DNA from: Burkholderiales bacterium
GTDB lineage: Bacteria > Pseudomonadota > Gammaproteobacteria > Burkholderiales > Burkholderiaceae_E
Reading direction: 5' to 3'
Length of the DNA stretch: 59,776 nucleotides
Assembly: GCA_029977705.1 (NCBI GenBank)
Contig: JAPOKJ010000020.1
Span: forward strand, 1-59,776
Below are positions 46,628 through 56,325 of this stretch, in pieces (the stretch's first letter is position 1; each line of letters opens with the position of its first letter). The notes under the pieces were generated by a model, which ran no database searches, had not been told where the DNA came from, and saw nothing but the letters and a program-made list of their open reading frames with translations. Position numbers and translations under genes: made by a program.

Positions 46628-49600
46628 ATGTGGTTCACACGCGTCTCGATCCAGCATCCGGTCTTTGCGACCATGATGATGCTGGCCTTTGTCGTGCTGG
46701 GCGCGTTCTCCTACAACCGGCTGTCGGTCGAGCAGTTCCCCGACGTGACCTTCCCGGTGGTGGTCATCACCACCGAGTACCCGGGGGCCTCGCCCGAGGT
46801 GGTCGAGTCCGACATCACCCGCAAGATCGAGGAGCAGGTCAATACCATCAGCGGTGTCTACGAGTTGCGCTCGCGCTCCTACGAGAGCCAGTCGGTGGTC
46901 ATCGTGCAGTTCGACCTGACCATCGATCCGGCCAAGGCCGCGCAGGATGTGCGCGAGAAGATCGCCATCGTCAAGCCAGCCTTCAAGAAGGAGGTCAAGG
47001 AACCGCTGGTCACCCGCATCAACCCGGACGACAACGCCATCGTGTCGGTGGCCATCCAGTCGGAGACCCGCAGCACCCGCGAGCTGACCACCCTGGCCGA
47101 CCAGGTGGTCAAGCGTCGCCTGGAGAACTCGCGCGGCGTCGGGCGCGTGACCCTGGTGGGTGGCCTGAAGCGGGAAATCCAGATCCAGCTGCGGCCGGCC
47201 GAGATGGAGGCCCTCAAGGTCGGTGTCGACCAGATCATCAACGCCCTGCGCAACGAGAACCAGGAGCTGCCGGCCGGCACCCTGGTATCCAAGGATCGCG
47301 AGCAGGTGGTGCAGATCAAGGCGCGCCTGAAGACCCCCGGCGAGTTCGAGCGCATCATCGTTGCCCGGCGCGGCAGCCAGCCGGTCTATCTGGGCCAGGT
47401 GGCCGCCGTCATTGACGGGCAGGAAGAAGAGGAAAGCCTGGCCCTGGTCAATGGCAAGCGCGCCATTTCGCTGGACATCGTCAAGGCGCAGGGCGAGAAC
47501 ACCATCCAGGTGGTCGAAGGCATCCGCAAGATGACCGTCGACTTGCAGAAGCAGTTGCCGCCTGATGTAAAGCTGTCCGTGGTGCGCGATGCCTCCACCT
47601 CGATTCGCAATTCGGTCAAGAGCGTCCAGCGCAACATCATCGAAGGTGCCATCCTCACGATCGTCATCGTGTTCCTGTTCCTGTCGTCCTGGCGCTCGAC
47701 GGTGATCACCGGCCTGACCTTGCCGATCTCGCTGATCGGCACCTTTCTGGTGATGTACCTGATGGGCTTCTCGATCAACATGGTGACCCTGCTCGCCCTG
47801 TCGATCTGCGTCGGCCTGCTCATCGACGATGCCATCGTGGTGCGCGAGAACATCGTGCGCCACCAGGCCATGGGCAAGGACCACCGCGAGGCCTCGCTAG
47901 AGGGCACGCGCGAGATCGGCCTGGCCGTTGCGGCCACCACCTTCACCATCGTCGCCGTGTTCCTGCCGATCGGCTTTATGGGCGGCATCATCGGGCGCTT
48001 CTTCAAACAGTTCGGCGTCACGGTGGCCTTCGCCGTGATGCTGTCGATGCTGATCTCCTTCACGCTCGACCCGATGCTCTCGTCGGTGTGGCACGACCCC
48101 GATGCGCACGGCGTGCGCGGCAAGGGCCCGGTGGCCTGGCTGCTGCGCCGCTTCCAGGCCCTGATGGAGGCCCTTGAAAACGGCTATGTGAGACTGCTCG
48201 ACTGGGGTCTTCGCCATCGCGCCATCACGGTCCTGATTGCAGTGGCCAGCTTTGCCGCTGCCATCGGACTGATGCGCCAGGTGGGTACCGAATTCGTGCC
48301 GCAGGCCGACAACAACGAGTTCTACATCGCCTTCTACACACCGGTCGGATCGTCGCTCGAGCTGACCCAGCAAAAGCTGCAGCAGGTGGAGGCCGCGCTG
48401 CGCGAATTCGAGGGCACCGAGCTGTCCTACGGCACCATCAACACCGGTGTCTCACTGGGCAAGAATTACGCTTCCCTGTTCGTCAAGCTGGTCGATCGGG
48501 CCGAGCGCCGGCTGTCGGTGCAGCAGATGCGACGCCCGGTCCGTGAGCGCCTGGCCCGCATTCCCGGCATCACCATCACCGATCTGGGCACGCTGAACAC
48601 CGTGGGCTCGGGCAAGCCGATCCAGGTCTCGGTGCTGGGCCAGGACCAGGACACGCTCGAGCGGATTGCGTCGCAGGTGCTCAAGGCGGTCGAGACGGTG
48701 CCCGGCATGGTCGACATCGACAGCTCATCCAAGCCGGCCAAGCCGATCTTCTCGATCGAGATCAATCGCGAACTGGCCTCGGATCTGGGCATCGGCGTGG
48801 CCCAGGTCAGCGCGGCGCTGCGCCCCCTGCTGGCGGGCGAATCGGCCAGCACCTGGCGGGCGCCCGATGATGAAAACTATGACGTCAAGGTGCGCCTGCC
48901 GCGCGGTGATCGCAACAACATCGGTGACCTGGAGCGGTTGCGGGTGGCCTCGGGGCTGCTTGATCCCGATGGCGGTCCGCGCATGGTGGCACTGCGCCAG
49001 ATCGCCGATTTCCAGCGCGGCCTGGGCCCTACCCAGATCAACCGCAAGGATCTGACCCGCCAGGTGCTGATCTCCGCCAATACCGACGGGGTCGCCTCGG
49101 GCACCGCTGGCGAACAGCTCAAGCGCGAGCTGGCCCGCATCGACCTGCCGCCGGGCTACCGCCTGGATACCGGCGGGGCCAATCGCGACATGGCCGAAAG
49201 CTTCGGATTCGCGGTCCAGGCGCTGGCCCTGGCGGTGATCTTCATCTACATGATCCTGGCCTCGCAATTCGGCAGCTTCGTGCAGCCGGTGGCGATCATG
49301 GTGTCGCTGCCGCTTTCGCTGATCGGTGTGGTGGCTGCGCTCATCCTTTGGCGATCGACGCTGAACATGTTCTCGATGATCGGCTTCATCATGCTGATGG
49401 GCCTGGTGACCAAGAACGCCATCCTGCTGATCGACTTTGCCAATCAGGCCCGCGCCGGCGGCATGGCCCGCAGTCAGGCCCTGCTCGAGGCCGCCCGCAT
49501 CCGCCTGCGTCCCATCCTGATGACCACGCTGGCCATGGTCTTTGGCATGCTGCCGCTGGCCATGGGGGTTGGCGAGGGCTCGGAGCAGCGCGCACCGCTG

Positions 49601-49792
49601 GCCCATGCAGTCATTGGCGGCGTGGTCGCCTCGACCCTGCTGACCCTGATCGTGGTGCCGGTGATCTACGCCCTTCTGGACAGCCTGACGCAGCGTCTGC
49701 GCCACAAAGCCCCCCTGGCCGAGGCCGCGCCGCCCCCGTTGGCGGACAACGGCGGGGGCAGCGCCCCTGCACTTGGTAAAATCGCTGATTGA
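46628..49792 (+). CDS. RND efflux pump permease (HAE1 family)
   Basis: 1054 residues, the usual length. Two repeats, each with a large periplasmic loop and about six membrane helices. The proton-relay motif in helix 4 reads GLLIDDAIVVREN with the Asp pair intact, and the Lys helix reads MGLVTKNAILLIDFA. It expels amphipathic compounds by proton antiport. It follows the adaptor gene by 12 bases. Substrate range cannot be inferred from sequence; the closest style is MexF/MdtC-like, by inspection only. Confidence 0.95.
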   Translation: MWFTRVSIQHPVFATMMMLAFVVLGAFSYNRLSVEQFPDVTFPVVVITTEYPGASPEVVESDITRKIEEQVNTISGVYELRSRSYESQSVVIVQFDLTIDPAKAAQDVREKIAIVKPAFKKEVKEPLVTRINPDDNAIVSVAIQSETRSTRELTTLADQVVKRRLENSRGVGRVTLVGGLKREIQIQLRPAEMEALKVGVDQIINALRNENQELPAGTLVSKDREQVVQIKARLKTPGEFERIIVARRGSQPVYLGQVAAVIDGQEEEESLALVNGKRAISLDIVKAQGENTIQVVEGIRKMTVDLQKQLPPDVKLSVVRDASTSIRNSVKSVQRNIIEGAILTIVIVFLFLSSWRSTVITGLTLPISLIGTFLVMYLMGFSINMVTLLALSICVGLLIDDAIVVRENIVRHQAMGKDHREASLEGTREIGLAVAATTFTIVAVFLPIGFMGGIIGRFFKQFGVTVAFAVMLSMLISFTLDPMLSSVWHDPDAHGVRGKGPVAWLLRRFQALMEALENGYVRLLDWGLRHRAITVLIAVASFAAAIGLMRQVGTEFVPQADNNEFYIAFYTPVGSSLELTQQKLQQVEAALREFEGTELSYGTINTGVSLGKNYASLFVKLVDRAERRLSVQQMRRPVRERLARIPGITITDLGTLNTVGSGKPIQVSVLGQDQDTLERIASQVLKAVETVPGMVDIDSSSKPAKPIFSIEINRELASDLGIGVAQVSAALRPLLAGESASTWRAPDDENYDVKVRLPRGDRNNIGDLERLRVASGLLDPDGGPRMVALRQIADFQRGLGPTQINRKDLTRQVLISANTDGVASGTAGEQLKRELARIDLPPGYRLDTGGANRDMAESFGFAVQALALAVIFIYMILASQFGSFVQPVAIMVSLPLSLIGVVAALILWRSTLNMFSMIGFIMLMGLVTKNAILLIDFANQARAGGMARSQALLEAARIRLRPILMTTLAMVFGMLPLAMGVGEGSEQRAPLAHAVIGGVVASTLLTLIVVPVIYALLDSLTQRLRHKAPLAEAAPPPLADNGGGSAPALGKIAD

Positions 49793-49841
49793 TTGCCCGC
49801 CTCTGCCCGTCAGACCCCGAAACGCACACTCCCAAAGCATC

Positions 49842-50522
49842 ATGGACTTCGAACGCGCCCGCTTCAATATGGTCGAACAACAAATCCGTCCCTGGGACGT
49901 GCTCGACCCGGAGGTGCTCGACCTGCTGATGGCTACACGCCGGGAAGATTTCGTCAGCCCGCAGCACCGTGACCTGGCCTTCAGCGACATCGAAGTGCCC
50001 ATCGTGCTGGACGGCAAGCCCACCGGCGAGGCCATGCTGTTTCCGCGGGTCGAGGGTCGCATCCTGCAGGCCCTGGCACTCAAGAAGCACGAAAACGTGC
50101 TCCTGATCGGCGCTGGTTCGGGCTATCTGGCGGCCCTGATGGCCTACCGCTCGCGCAAGGTCAGCGCCCTCGAGATCCATCCCGGCATTGCCCAGCTCGC
50201 CGCACGCAACCTCAAGGACGCCGGCATCAGCAATGCCCAGGTGATCGAGGGCAATGGCGCGGACCGCTTTGCAGCAGGCAAGACCGGTGAAGAGCGCTTC
50301 GATGCGATCGTCTTCTCCGGCAGCCTGAGCGCCTTGCCCGAAACGCTCTCCGCATGCCTGAATCCGGGGGCCCGGGTGGTTGCCTTCGTCGGTGAATTTC
50401 CCGTCGTCCAGGCCCTCCTGCTGACCGCCGGTGCGCAAGGCGCCCTGAGTTCCCAGGTGATGTTCGAAACCGCCCTCAAACCCCTGCGCGGCTTTGCCAA
50501 GCCGTCCAGCTTCAAGTTCTGA
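49842..50522 (+). CDS. Protein-L-isoaspartate methyltransferase-like protein
   Basis: 226 residues. The SAM-binding motif VLLIGAGSGYLAALMA and the N-terminal MDFERARFNMVEQQIRPW are typical of the Pcm-like family in beta-proteobacteria. The true pcm enzymes repair damaged Asp/Asn; whether this one does is not certain, as the catalytic N-terminal part is short. It precedes rhodanese and tolC, a common order in this group. Confidence 0.83.
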   Translation: MDFERARFNMVEQQIRPWDVLDPEVLDLLMATRREDFVSPQHRDLAFSDIEVPIVLDGKPTGEAMLFPRVEGRILQALALKKHENVLLIGAGSGYLAALMAYRSRKVSALEIHPGIAQLAARNLKDAGISNAQVIEGNGADRFAAGKTGEERFDAIVFSGSLSALPETLSACLNPGARVVAFVGEFPVVQALLLTAGAQGALSSQVMFETALKPLRGFAKPSSFKF

Positions 50523-50545
50523 ACCCCCTGCCAAAGAGCCCCCAG

Positions 50546-50872
50546 GTGCAACAGATCACTGCCCCCGAACTGGCCGCCTGGCTGCAAGAGCCGCAGGCCC
50601 GGGCGCAGGTACAGGTGCTCGATGTGCGCGAGCCCTGGGAAGTCGAGATCGCTTCGCTGCCCGGTGCATTCACGATCCCCATGGGCCAGATACCCGAGCG
50701 CCACGCCGAACTGGACCCCGCCCGACCCCTGGTGTGTGTCTGTCACCACGGCATGCGCAGCATGCAGGTCGGCCTGTTTCTCGAGCGCCAGGGCTTTGGC
50801 CAGGTCATCAACCTTACCGGCGGTATCGATGCATGGTCCCGGTTGGTGGACAGTTCCTGCCCGAGCTATTAG
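50546..50872 (+). CDS. Rhodanese-like sulfurtransferase
   Basis: 108 residues, a single rhodanese domain. The catalytic Cys66 lies in the loop CHHGMRS, and VLDVREPWEVEIA and LTGGIDAWS are the other signatures. It may transfer sulfane sulfur or act in redox control. GTG 50546 is the start, with AAAGAG upstream. It sits between the Pcm-like gene and tolC. Confidence 0.92.
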   Translation: MQQITAPELAAWLQEPQARAQVQVLDVREPWEVEIASLPGAFTIPMGQIPERHAELDPARPLVCVCHHGMRSMQVGLFLERQGFGQVINLTGGIDAWSRLVDSSCPSY

Positions 50873-50921
50873 GCTTGCCCTCCAACGCCCCGACGATATT
50901 TGTTCCTGACTGGAGTATTTG

Positions 50922-52457
50922 ATGAAGAGAGCCGTGATTGCCGCCAGCATCGCCCTGGCCCTGGGAGCCCTGGCCCCGAAGGCCGAAGCCCAGAGCTATG
51001 ACCTGGTGCAGGCCTATCGCGATGCCCTCGCGGTCGATGCCCAATTGATGAGTGCCAAGGCCGCCCTCGAAGCCGCCAGCGCCCGGGTGCCGCAGGCCGA
51101 GGCCGGACTCAAGCCCACGGTCGGCCTGACGGCCAGCACCGCCGGGCAGTATTTCCAGAACAATCCCAACACGGGAACCTCGTTTTCCAAGAGCTTCATC
51201 CCCACCACCCTCGGGGTGAACCTGTCGTATCCGCTGTACCGCCTGCAGAACGTGGAAGCCCTGGCGCAGAGCAAGCTGCAGCAGACTGTCGCAGAGGCGC
51301 AACTATCGCAGGCCCAGATCGACCTGATCCTGCGCGTGTCGCAGGCCTACTTCGATGTGCTGGCCTCGCGTGACAGCCTGGAGACGATTCGCGCCCAGAA
51401 ACGTGCCGTGGCCGAGCAACTGGCCTCGGCCAAGCGCAATTTCGAAGTCGGTACCGCCACCATCACCGACCAGCAGGAAGCGCAGGCCAAGTTCGATCTG
51501 GTCGTGGCCCAGGAGTTCGCCGGTGAGAGTGACCTCGAGACCAAGCTCGCGGCGCTCAACCTGCTCACCGGCAAACAGGTTGCCCAGACCCGCGTGCTGC
51601 GCCCGGGCGTGACCCTGCAGGGGCCGCAACCGGCGCGCGAACTGGAGTGGGTCGACAGTGCACGCACCAACAGCTATCAGGTGCAGCAGGCCGCACTGGC
51701 GGCAGAAGTGGCCCGCCGCGAAATCAACAAGCAACGCTTTGGCGACTATCCGACCATCGACCTGGTGGGCAGCCTGGCGCATTCCCGCAATCCGGTCACC
51801 CTGGCAGCCAGCGGTGGCGGCAACACCAACACCGCATCGGTCGGTGTCCAGCTGAACGTACCGCTCTACACCGGTGGCCTGGTGGCCGCAAGGGTGCGAG
51901 AAGCCGCGGCCAACTTCGAAAAAGGCAAGGCCGACCTCGAAGTGGCACGACGCCAGGTCGAGCAGGCCGCTCGTGTGTCCTTTGTCGGGGTCAACAGTGG
52001 CCTGGCCCAGGTGCGCGCCCTCGAAGCCGCCGAACGCTCCAGCCAGCTGGCACTCGATTCCAACCAGTTGGGCTATCAGGTTGGCGTGCGCATCAACGTC
52101 GACGTCCTCAATGCCCAGCAGCAGCTGTTCTCGACGCGGCGCGACCTGTCCAAGGCGCGCTACGACACCATCCTGGCCGGCCTCAAGCTGAAGGCGGCAG
52201 CCGGCAGCCTGAAGGAAGAGGACATCACCATGATCAACGGCCTGCTGGCCGAGCCGGTCGTCGCCGCTGCGCCGGCAGCCGCTGCGCCCGCCCCTGCCAG
52301 CAGCGCAGCCACGCCGGCCGCCGCACCGGCTGCTGCAGTAGCCACCCCGGTCGCAACACCTGCGGTGCGCACCGATGTCAAACCTGCCACCCTGCCCGAG
52401 CAGCGTGGTGGCCGGTCACGCAAGCCGACGGCGCCGCGCGAGCGTCCCGCCAATTGA
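50922..52457 (+). CDS. tolC: TolC-family outer-membrane channel
   Basis: 511 residues. A signal peptide (AQSYDL at the junction) is followed by two repeats of the TolC helix-strand plan (SYDLVQAYRDALAVD; SFIPTTLGVNLSYPLY; ASVGVQLNVPLYTGGLVAARV; LGYQVGVRINVDVLNAQQQLF). An Ala/Pro-rich tail of about 70 residues follows. It should serve the RND pump and perhaps other exporters. TGGAG lies before ATG 50922. The 3' end overlaps waaA, on the other strand, by 42 bases. Confidence 0.94.
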   Translation: MKRAVIAASIALALGALAPKAEAQSYDLVQAYRDALAVDAQLMSAKAALEAASARVPQAEAGLKPTVGLTASTAGQYFQNNPNTGTSFSKSFIPTTLGVNLSYPLYRLQNVEALAQSKLQQTVAEAQLSQAQIDLILRVSQAYFDVLASRDSLETIRAQKRAVAEQLASAKRNFEVGTATITDQQEAQAKFDLVVAQEFAGESDLETKLAALNLLTGKQVAQTRVLRPGVTLQGPQPARELEWVDSARTNSYQVQQAALAAEVARREINKQRFGDYPTIDLVGSLAHSRNPVTLAASGGGNTNTASVGVQLNVPLYTGGLVAARVREAAANFEKGKADLEVARRQVEQAARVSFVGVNSGLAQVRALEAAERSSQLALDSNQLGYQVGVRINVDVLNAQQQLFSTRRDLSKARYDTILAGLKLKAAAGSLKEEDITMINGLLAEPVVAAAPAAAAPAPASSAATPAAAPAAAVATPVATPAVRTDVKPATLPEQRGGRSRKPTAPRERPAN

Positions 52458-53750
52458 GGGCTGGTCCAGCCAGGGCCTGATCGCTGCCAGCGTGCGGGCC
52501 GTGGCCCCCTGGTGACGGTTGGCAAAAGCGGTGCAGGCCGCAGCCGCCTGTTGCAAGCGTACCGGCTCGCCTTCGAGCAGAAGCCGGGCCTGCGCCAGCG
52601 CTGAGGCAGCATCGAGGCTGCGCCAGGCTGCGCCGTCGGCAATCGCCTGTTCACTGGCCGCCGCAAAGTTGAAGGTATGGGGCCCCAGGACCACCGGGCA
52701 GGCGCAGGCGCAGGCCTCGATCAGGTTGTGCCCGCCCAGCGGCGCAAAGCTTCCCCCCATGATGCACAGGTCAGCGGCCGCGTAATAGGCGGGCATCTCG
52801 CCCAGCGAATCGCCCAGCAGCAGCCAGGGCCCGGCGGGCCATGCCGCGCCTGGCAGCACCGGCGTGTCGGTGCCAAACACCTGCGAGCGCAGCAGCACCT
52901 CGAAGCCTTGCTGGCGCGCCAGATCCGCCACTTCCCCAAAGCGCTGCGGGTGACGCGGCACGATCCACAGCACGACGCCCGGCAGGGGCTGCGCCCGCCA
53001 GGCCTGCAGGAACATCGCCTCTTCGCCCTCGCGGGCATTGGCCAGCAACAGCACCCGCTGCGGCGCCAGGGCCGCACGCCACACCGCGCCCCGAGCCCGC
53101 AAGGCGGCCGGCGGGTCGATGTCGAACTTGAGATTGCCCAGCACCTGCGGGGCGCTGGCGCCCAGGGCCATCAGCCTGGCGGCATCCTCCGGGGTCTGGG
53201 CCAGCACCGCGCTCAGGCCCTGCAAGGCCTCGAGGGCCAGGGCCGGATAGCGCAGCCCGCGTCGCAGCGAACGCTCGGACAGGCGCGCATTGATCAGCAC
53301 CAGGGGCACACCGGCGCGACGCGCGGCCGCCGCCAGGTTCGGCCAGACCTCGGTCTCCATCAGCAGGCCGATGCAGGGTTGCACCACCTTCAGAAAGCGC
53401 CGGGGTGCCCAGGGCGTGTCGTAGGGCAGGTAACAGACCGACAGACCCGCCAGCCGGGACGCCAGACGCTCGCCGGCGGCGCGGCCGGTGGGCGTGCCAT
53501 GCGTGAGCAACAAGGCAGTGTCGGGGTAGTCCCGGCGCAGCGCCTGGACCAGGCTCTCGATGGCCAGGGTCTCCCCCAGGGAGACCGCATGGATCCAGAT
53601 CGCCCCCTCGATCGAAGCAGGCAGCCGCCAGCCCAGGCGCTCAGCCCAGTACTGCCGGTACTCCGGCTGACGGCGGCTGCGCCACAGCAGATACAGGCCC
53701 ACCAGGGGCAAGGCGGCGATGGCCAGCAGGGAATAAAGGAGTCGGGCCAT
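52416..53750 (-). CDS. waaA: 3-deoxy-D-manno-octulosonic acid (Kdo) transferase
   Basis: 444 residues. An N-terminal membrane anchor (LYSLLAIAALPLVGLYLL) and the catalytic signature WIHAVSLGETLAIESLVQAL are followed by the second GT-B domain with SFAPLGGHNLIEACA. It adds Kdo residues to lipid A in lipopolysaccharide synthesis, in the inner membrane facing the cytoplasm. The start 53750 lies one base from the divergent rmlD ATG. Confidence 0.96.
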   Translation of the reverse strand: MARLLYSLLAIAALPLVGLYLLWRSRRQPEYRQYWAERLGWRLPASIEGAIWIHAVSLGETLAIESLVQALRRDYPDTALLLTHGTPTGRAAGERLASRLAGLSVCYLPYDTPWAPRRFLKVVQPCIGLLMETEVWPNLAAAARRAGVPLVLINARLSERSLRRGLRYPALALEALQGLSAVLAQTPEDAARLMALGASAPQVLGNLKFDIDPPAALRARGAVWRAALAPQRVLLLANAREGEEAMFLQAWRAQPLPGVVLWIVPRHPQRFGEVADLARQQGFEVLLRSQVFGTDTPVLPGAAWPAGPWLLLGDSLGEMPAYYAAADLCIMGGSFAPLGGHNLIEACACACPVVLGPHTFNFAAASEQAIADGAAWRSLDAASALAQARLLLEGEPVRLQQAAAACTAFANRHQGATARTLAAIRPWLDQPSIGGTLARRRRLA

Positions 53751-53751
53751 A

Positions 53752-54792
53752 ATGGCCGGCATGATACCCCGCGACACCCCCTCCCAAGCCCCTGAACAGG
53801 GCCTGCGCATCCTCATCACCGGTGCCAAGGGCCAGTTGGGCCAGATCCTTGGCCAGCGCTTTGCACGCCTTGCCGCCCAGGCGCCTGCCGGCACCCCGCT
53901 ACAGGTGCACTGCCTGGACCGCAGCCAATGCGACCTGTCCCGGGAAGACGAGCTGCGCCGATGCCTGACGGACCTGGCCCCGCAGCTGATCATCAATGCC
54001 GCTGCCTTCACAGCGGTCGACCAGGCCGAGCAAACCCCGGAGCTGGCCCATGCCGTCAATGCCCGGGCGCCCGCCATCCTGGCAGAGGAAGCGCGCCGGC
54101 TGGGCGCCTGGCTGGTGCACTACTCCACCGACTACGTGTTCGCGGGTACCGGCGAACACGCCCAGACCGAAGACATGCCCTGCGCGCCGGCCTCGGTCTA
54201 CGGCCACAGCAAGCAACTGGGCGAACAGGCCGTGCAGGCCGCCTGCCCGCAGCACCTGATCTTTCGGACCAGCTGGGTATACGACGCCCAGGGCAGCAAT
54301 TTCATGCGCACCATGCTGCGCCTGGCGGCAGATCGCGAGCGCCTGGAAGTGATCGACGACCAATGGGGCGCGCCCAGCTGGACCGGCCGCATCGTCGCCG
54401 TCACTGAAGCCGCCGTGCGAAGCCTGGGCCTGCCCGGGCTCGCGCCACTGGACGGCGCGCTGTACGACCCGCCCTGGCCACAAACCCCCTTGGCAAAGCT
54501 GTGGGTGCCCGGCATCTACCACCTGTGCCCGGCGGGCTTCACCACCTGGTATCGCTATGCCGCGCGCGTGTTCGAGTTGCACCCGGATGCCGGCCGGCGC
54601 CTGCGCGAACTCGTGCCCATCACCTCGCGCCAGTACGAGGCCAACATGCAGCGGGGAGACGCCACGCGCAAGGTCGCGCCGCGTCCGCACAACTCCCGTC
54701 TCGATTGCCACAAGCTGGAAGCCGCGCTCGGCCTGCCCCTGCCCGCCTGGGACGAAGATCTGGCGCAGTGCCTGCGCGCCCTTCGCGCCTGA
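53752..54792 (+). CDS. rmlD: dTDP-4-dehydrorhamnose reductase
   Basis: 346 residues. The NAD(P) motif ILITGAKGQLGQIL, the catalytic region HYSTDYVFAGTG and the YxxxK motif VYGHSKQLGE are complete. It performs the last step of dTDP-L-rhamnose synthesis. rmlA, rmlB and rmlC are not in the window. ATG 53752 or 53761 may be the start; both lie beside the divergent waaA start. About 40 residues longer than usual, through an N-terminal extension and an internal insert. Confidence 0.93.
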   Translation: MAGMIPRDTPSQAPEQGLRILITGAKGQLGQILGQRFARLAAQAPAGTPLQVHCLDRSQCDLSREDELRRCLTDLAPQLIINAAAFTAVDQAEQTPELAHAVNARAPAILAEEARRLGAWLVHYSTDYVFAGTGEHAQTEDMPCAPASVYGHSKQLGEQAVQAACPQHLIFRTSWVYDAQGSNFMRTMLRLAADRERLEVIDDQWGAPSWTGRIVAVTEAAVRSLGLPGLAPLDGALYDPPWPQTPLAKLWVPGIYHLCPAGFTTWYRYAARVFELHPDAGRRLRELVPITSRQYEANMQRGDATRKVAPRPHNSRLDCHKLEAALGLPLPAWDEDLAQCLRALRA

Positions 54793-54804
54793 ATCCCTCG
54801 CGGA

Positions 54805-56223
54805 TCAGAAAGGCAGGGAGACGCCCGGCGCCACCGACAGGATCGCCGCACGGAAGGCCTGCTGCACCCGGGCGATCGCCGCATCGTTGTCACCCTCGAA
54901 GCGCAGCACCACCACCGGTGTCGTGTTCGAGGGACGGGCCAGGCCAAAGCCATCCGGGTACTCCACCCGCACACCATCGATCGTGATGATCTGATCGGCG
55001 CCCGGGAACACTGACTGCGCCCCCTGCGGCGTCGCAATGCGTGCCTGCAAGGCCTGCAGGATCGCGAAGTTTTCACCTTCGGCGGTCTTGAGCTGAAGTT
55101 CGGGCGTCGACACCGCGTTGGGCAAGGCATTGAGCACCGCACTCGGATCGGCCGAACGCGACAGGATCTCGAGCAGGCGCACCGCCGTATACAGACCGTC
55201 ATCGAAACCGTACCAGCGTTCCTTGAAGAACACATGGCCACTCATCTCGCCCCCCAGGGGTGCCCCCGTCTCGCGCAGCTTGGCCTTGACCAGCGAGTGG
55301 CCCGTCTTCCACATCAGCGGCTGGCCGCCATGCGCCTGGATGTGACGGCCCAGCAGGCGTGAACATTTGACATCGAACAGGATCTGGGCGCCGGGGTTGC
55401 GGCTGAGCACATCCTCGGCGAACAACATCATCTGGCGGTCCGGGAAGATGATCTGCCCGTCCTTCGTCACCACGCCCAGCCGGTCGCCATCGCCATCGAA
55501 GGCCAGCCCCAGCTCGGCATCCCCCTGCTTTACGCGGGCGATCAGGTCCTGAAGGTTTTCGACATGGGCCGGGTCCGGATGATGATTCGGGAAGTGACCA
55601 TCAATCTCGCAGAACAGCTCTTCCACCTGACAACCGATGCGGCGCAGCAGCGCGGGGCCGAGGACGCCGGCCACCCCATTGCCGGCATCGACGGCAATCT
55701 TCATCGGGCGCTTCAGGACAAGGTCCTGACTGGCGCGGGCCAGGTAGACCTCGGACAGGTCCAGCGCACGCACCGTGCCCGGCTTGTCGGCCGCCCGCAG
55801 ACGCCCCTCGACGATATCGCGGTACAGGTCCTGGATGGTCTCGCCGTACAACGTATCGCCGGCCAGCATCATTTTCAGGCCGTTGTACTCCGGCGGATTG
55901 TGGCTGCCGGTGACGGCGACGCCGCTGCCGCAGCCCAGGTGATAGGTCGCGAAGTAGACCACCGGCGTCGGGACCATGCCGATGTCCACCACGTTGACCC
56001 CTGCCGCACAAATCCCCTCGGAGAGCGCCTTGATCAGACGCGGCCCGCTCAGCCGGCCATCGCGCCCGACCACCATCTCGGTCACGCCCCTGGCAGCCCC
56101 TCGCTGCCCCAGTGCATGGCCGATCAGACGAACGGTCGATTCGGTCAGGGTTGTATCGACGATGCCACGGATGTCATAGGCCTTGAAAATGGAGGCGGAG
56201 ACGGGAGCAGGTTGGGAAGTCAT
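54805..56223 (-). CDS. algC: Phosphomannomutase / phosphoglucomutase
   Basis: 472 residues. The phosphoserine loop reads VAVTGSHNPPEYNG, the metal loop LAFDGDGDRLGVV and the sugar loop GGEMSGHVFF. It interconverts mannose-6-phosphate and mannose-1-phosphate, feeding GDP-mannose. Divergent from the mannose-1-phosphate guanylyltransferase gene, 102 bases apart, and likely shares its control region. Whether it also uses glucose phosphates is known for the AlgC family, not shown here. Confidence 0.93.
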   Translation of the reverse strand: MTSQPAPVSASIFKAYDIRGIVDTTLTESTVRLIGHALGQRGAARGVTEMVVGRDGRLSGPRLIKALSEGICAAGVNVVDIGMVPTPVVYFATYHLGCGSGVAVTGSHNPPEYNGLKMMLAGDTLYGETIQDLYRDIVEGRLRAADKPGTVRALDLSEVYLARASQDLVLKRPMKIAVDAGNGVAGVLGPALLRRIGCQVEELFCEIDGHFPNHHPDPAHVENLQDLIARVKQGDAELGLAFDGDGDRLGVVTKDGQIIFPDRQMMLFAEDVLSRNPGAQILFDVKCSRLLGRHIQAHGGQPLMWKTGHSLVKAKLRETGAPLGGEMSGHVFFKERWYGFDDGLYTAVRLLEILSRSADPSAVLNALPNAVSTPELQLKTAEGENFAILQALQARIATPQGAQSVFPGADQIITIDGVRVEYPDGFGLARPSNTTPVVVLRFEGDNDAAIARVQQAFRAAILSVAPGVSLPF

Positions 56224-56325
56224 AATCAGATTATCTCACCGCCTGAGGAAGGACTGGAAGGGTTCGTGGCCGGAGGTTTTTCCGACGCGACTGACGGTCT
56301 GGCGGCTGTACACAAGAGGTTCGAC

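Noticed and set aside
45185-47884. Long minus-strand open frame opposite the RND operon
   Set aside because: It is a shadow of the adaptor and pump genes, with Asp/His/Gly-rich composition and no motifs.
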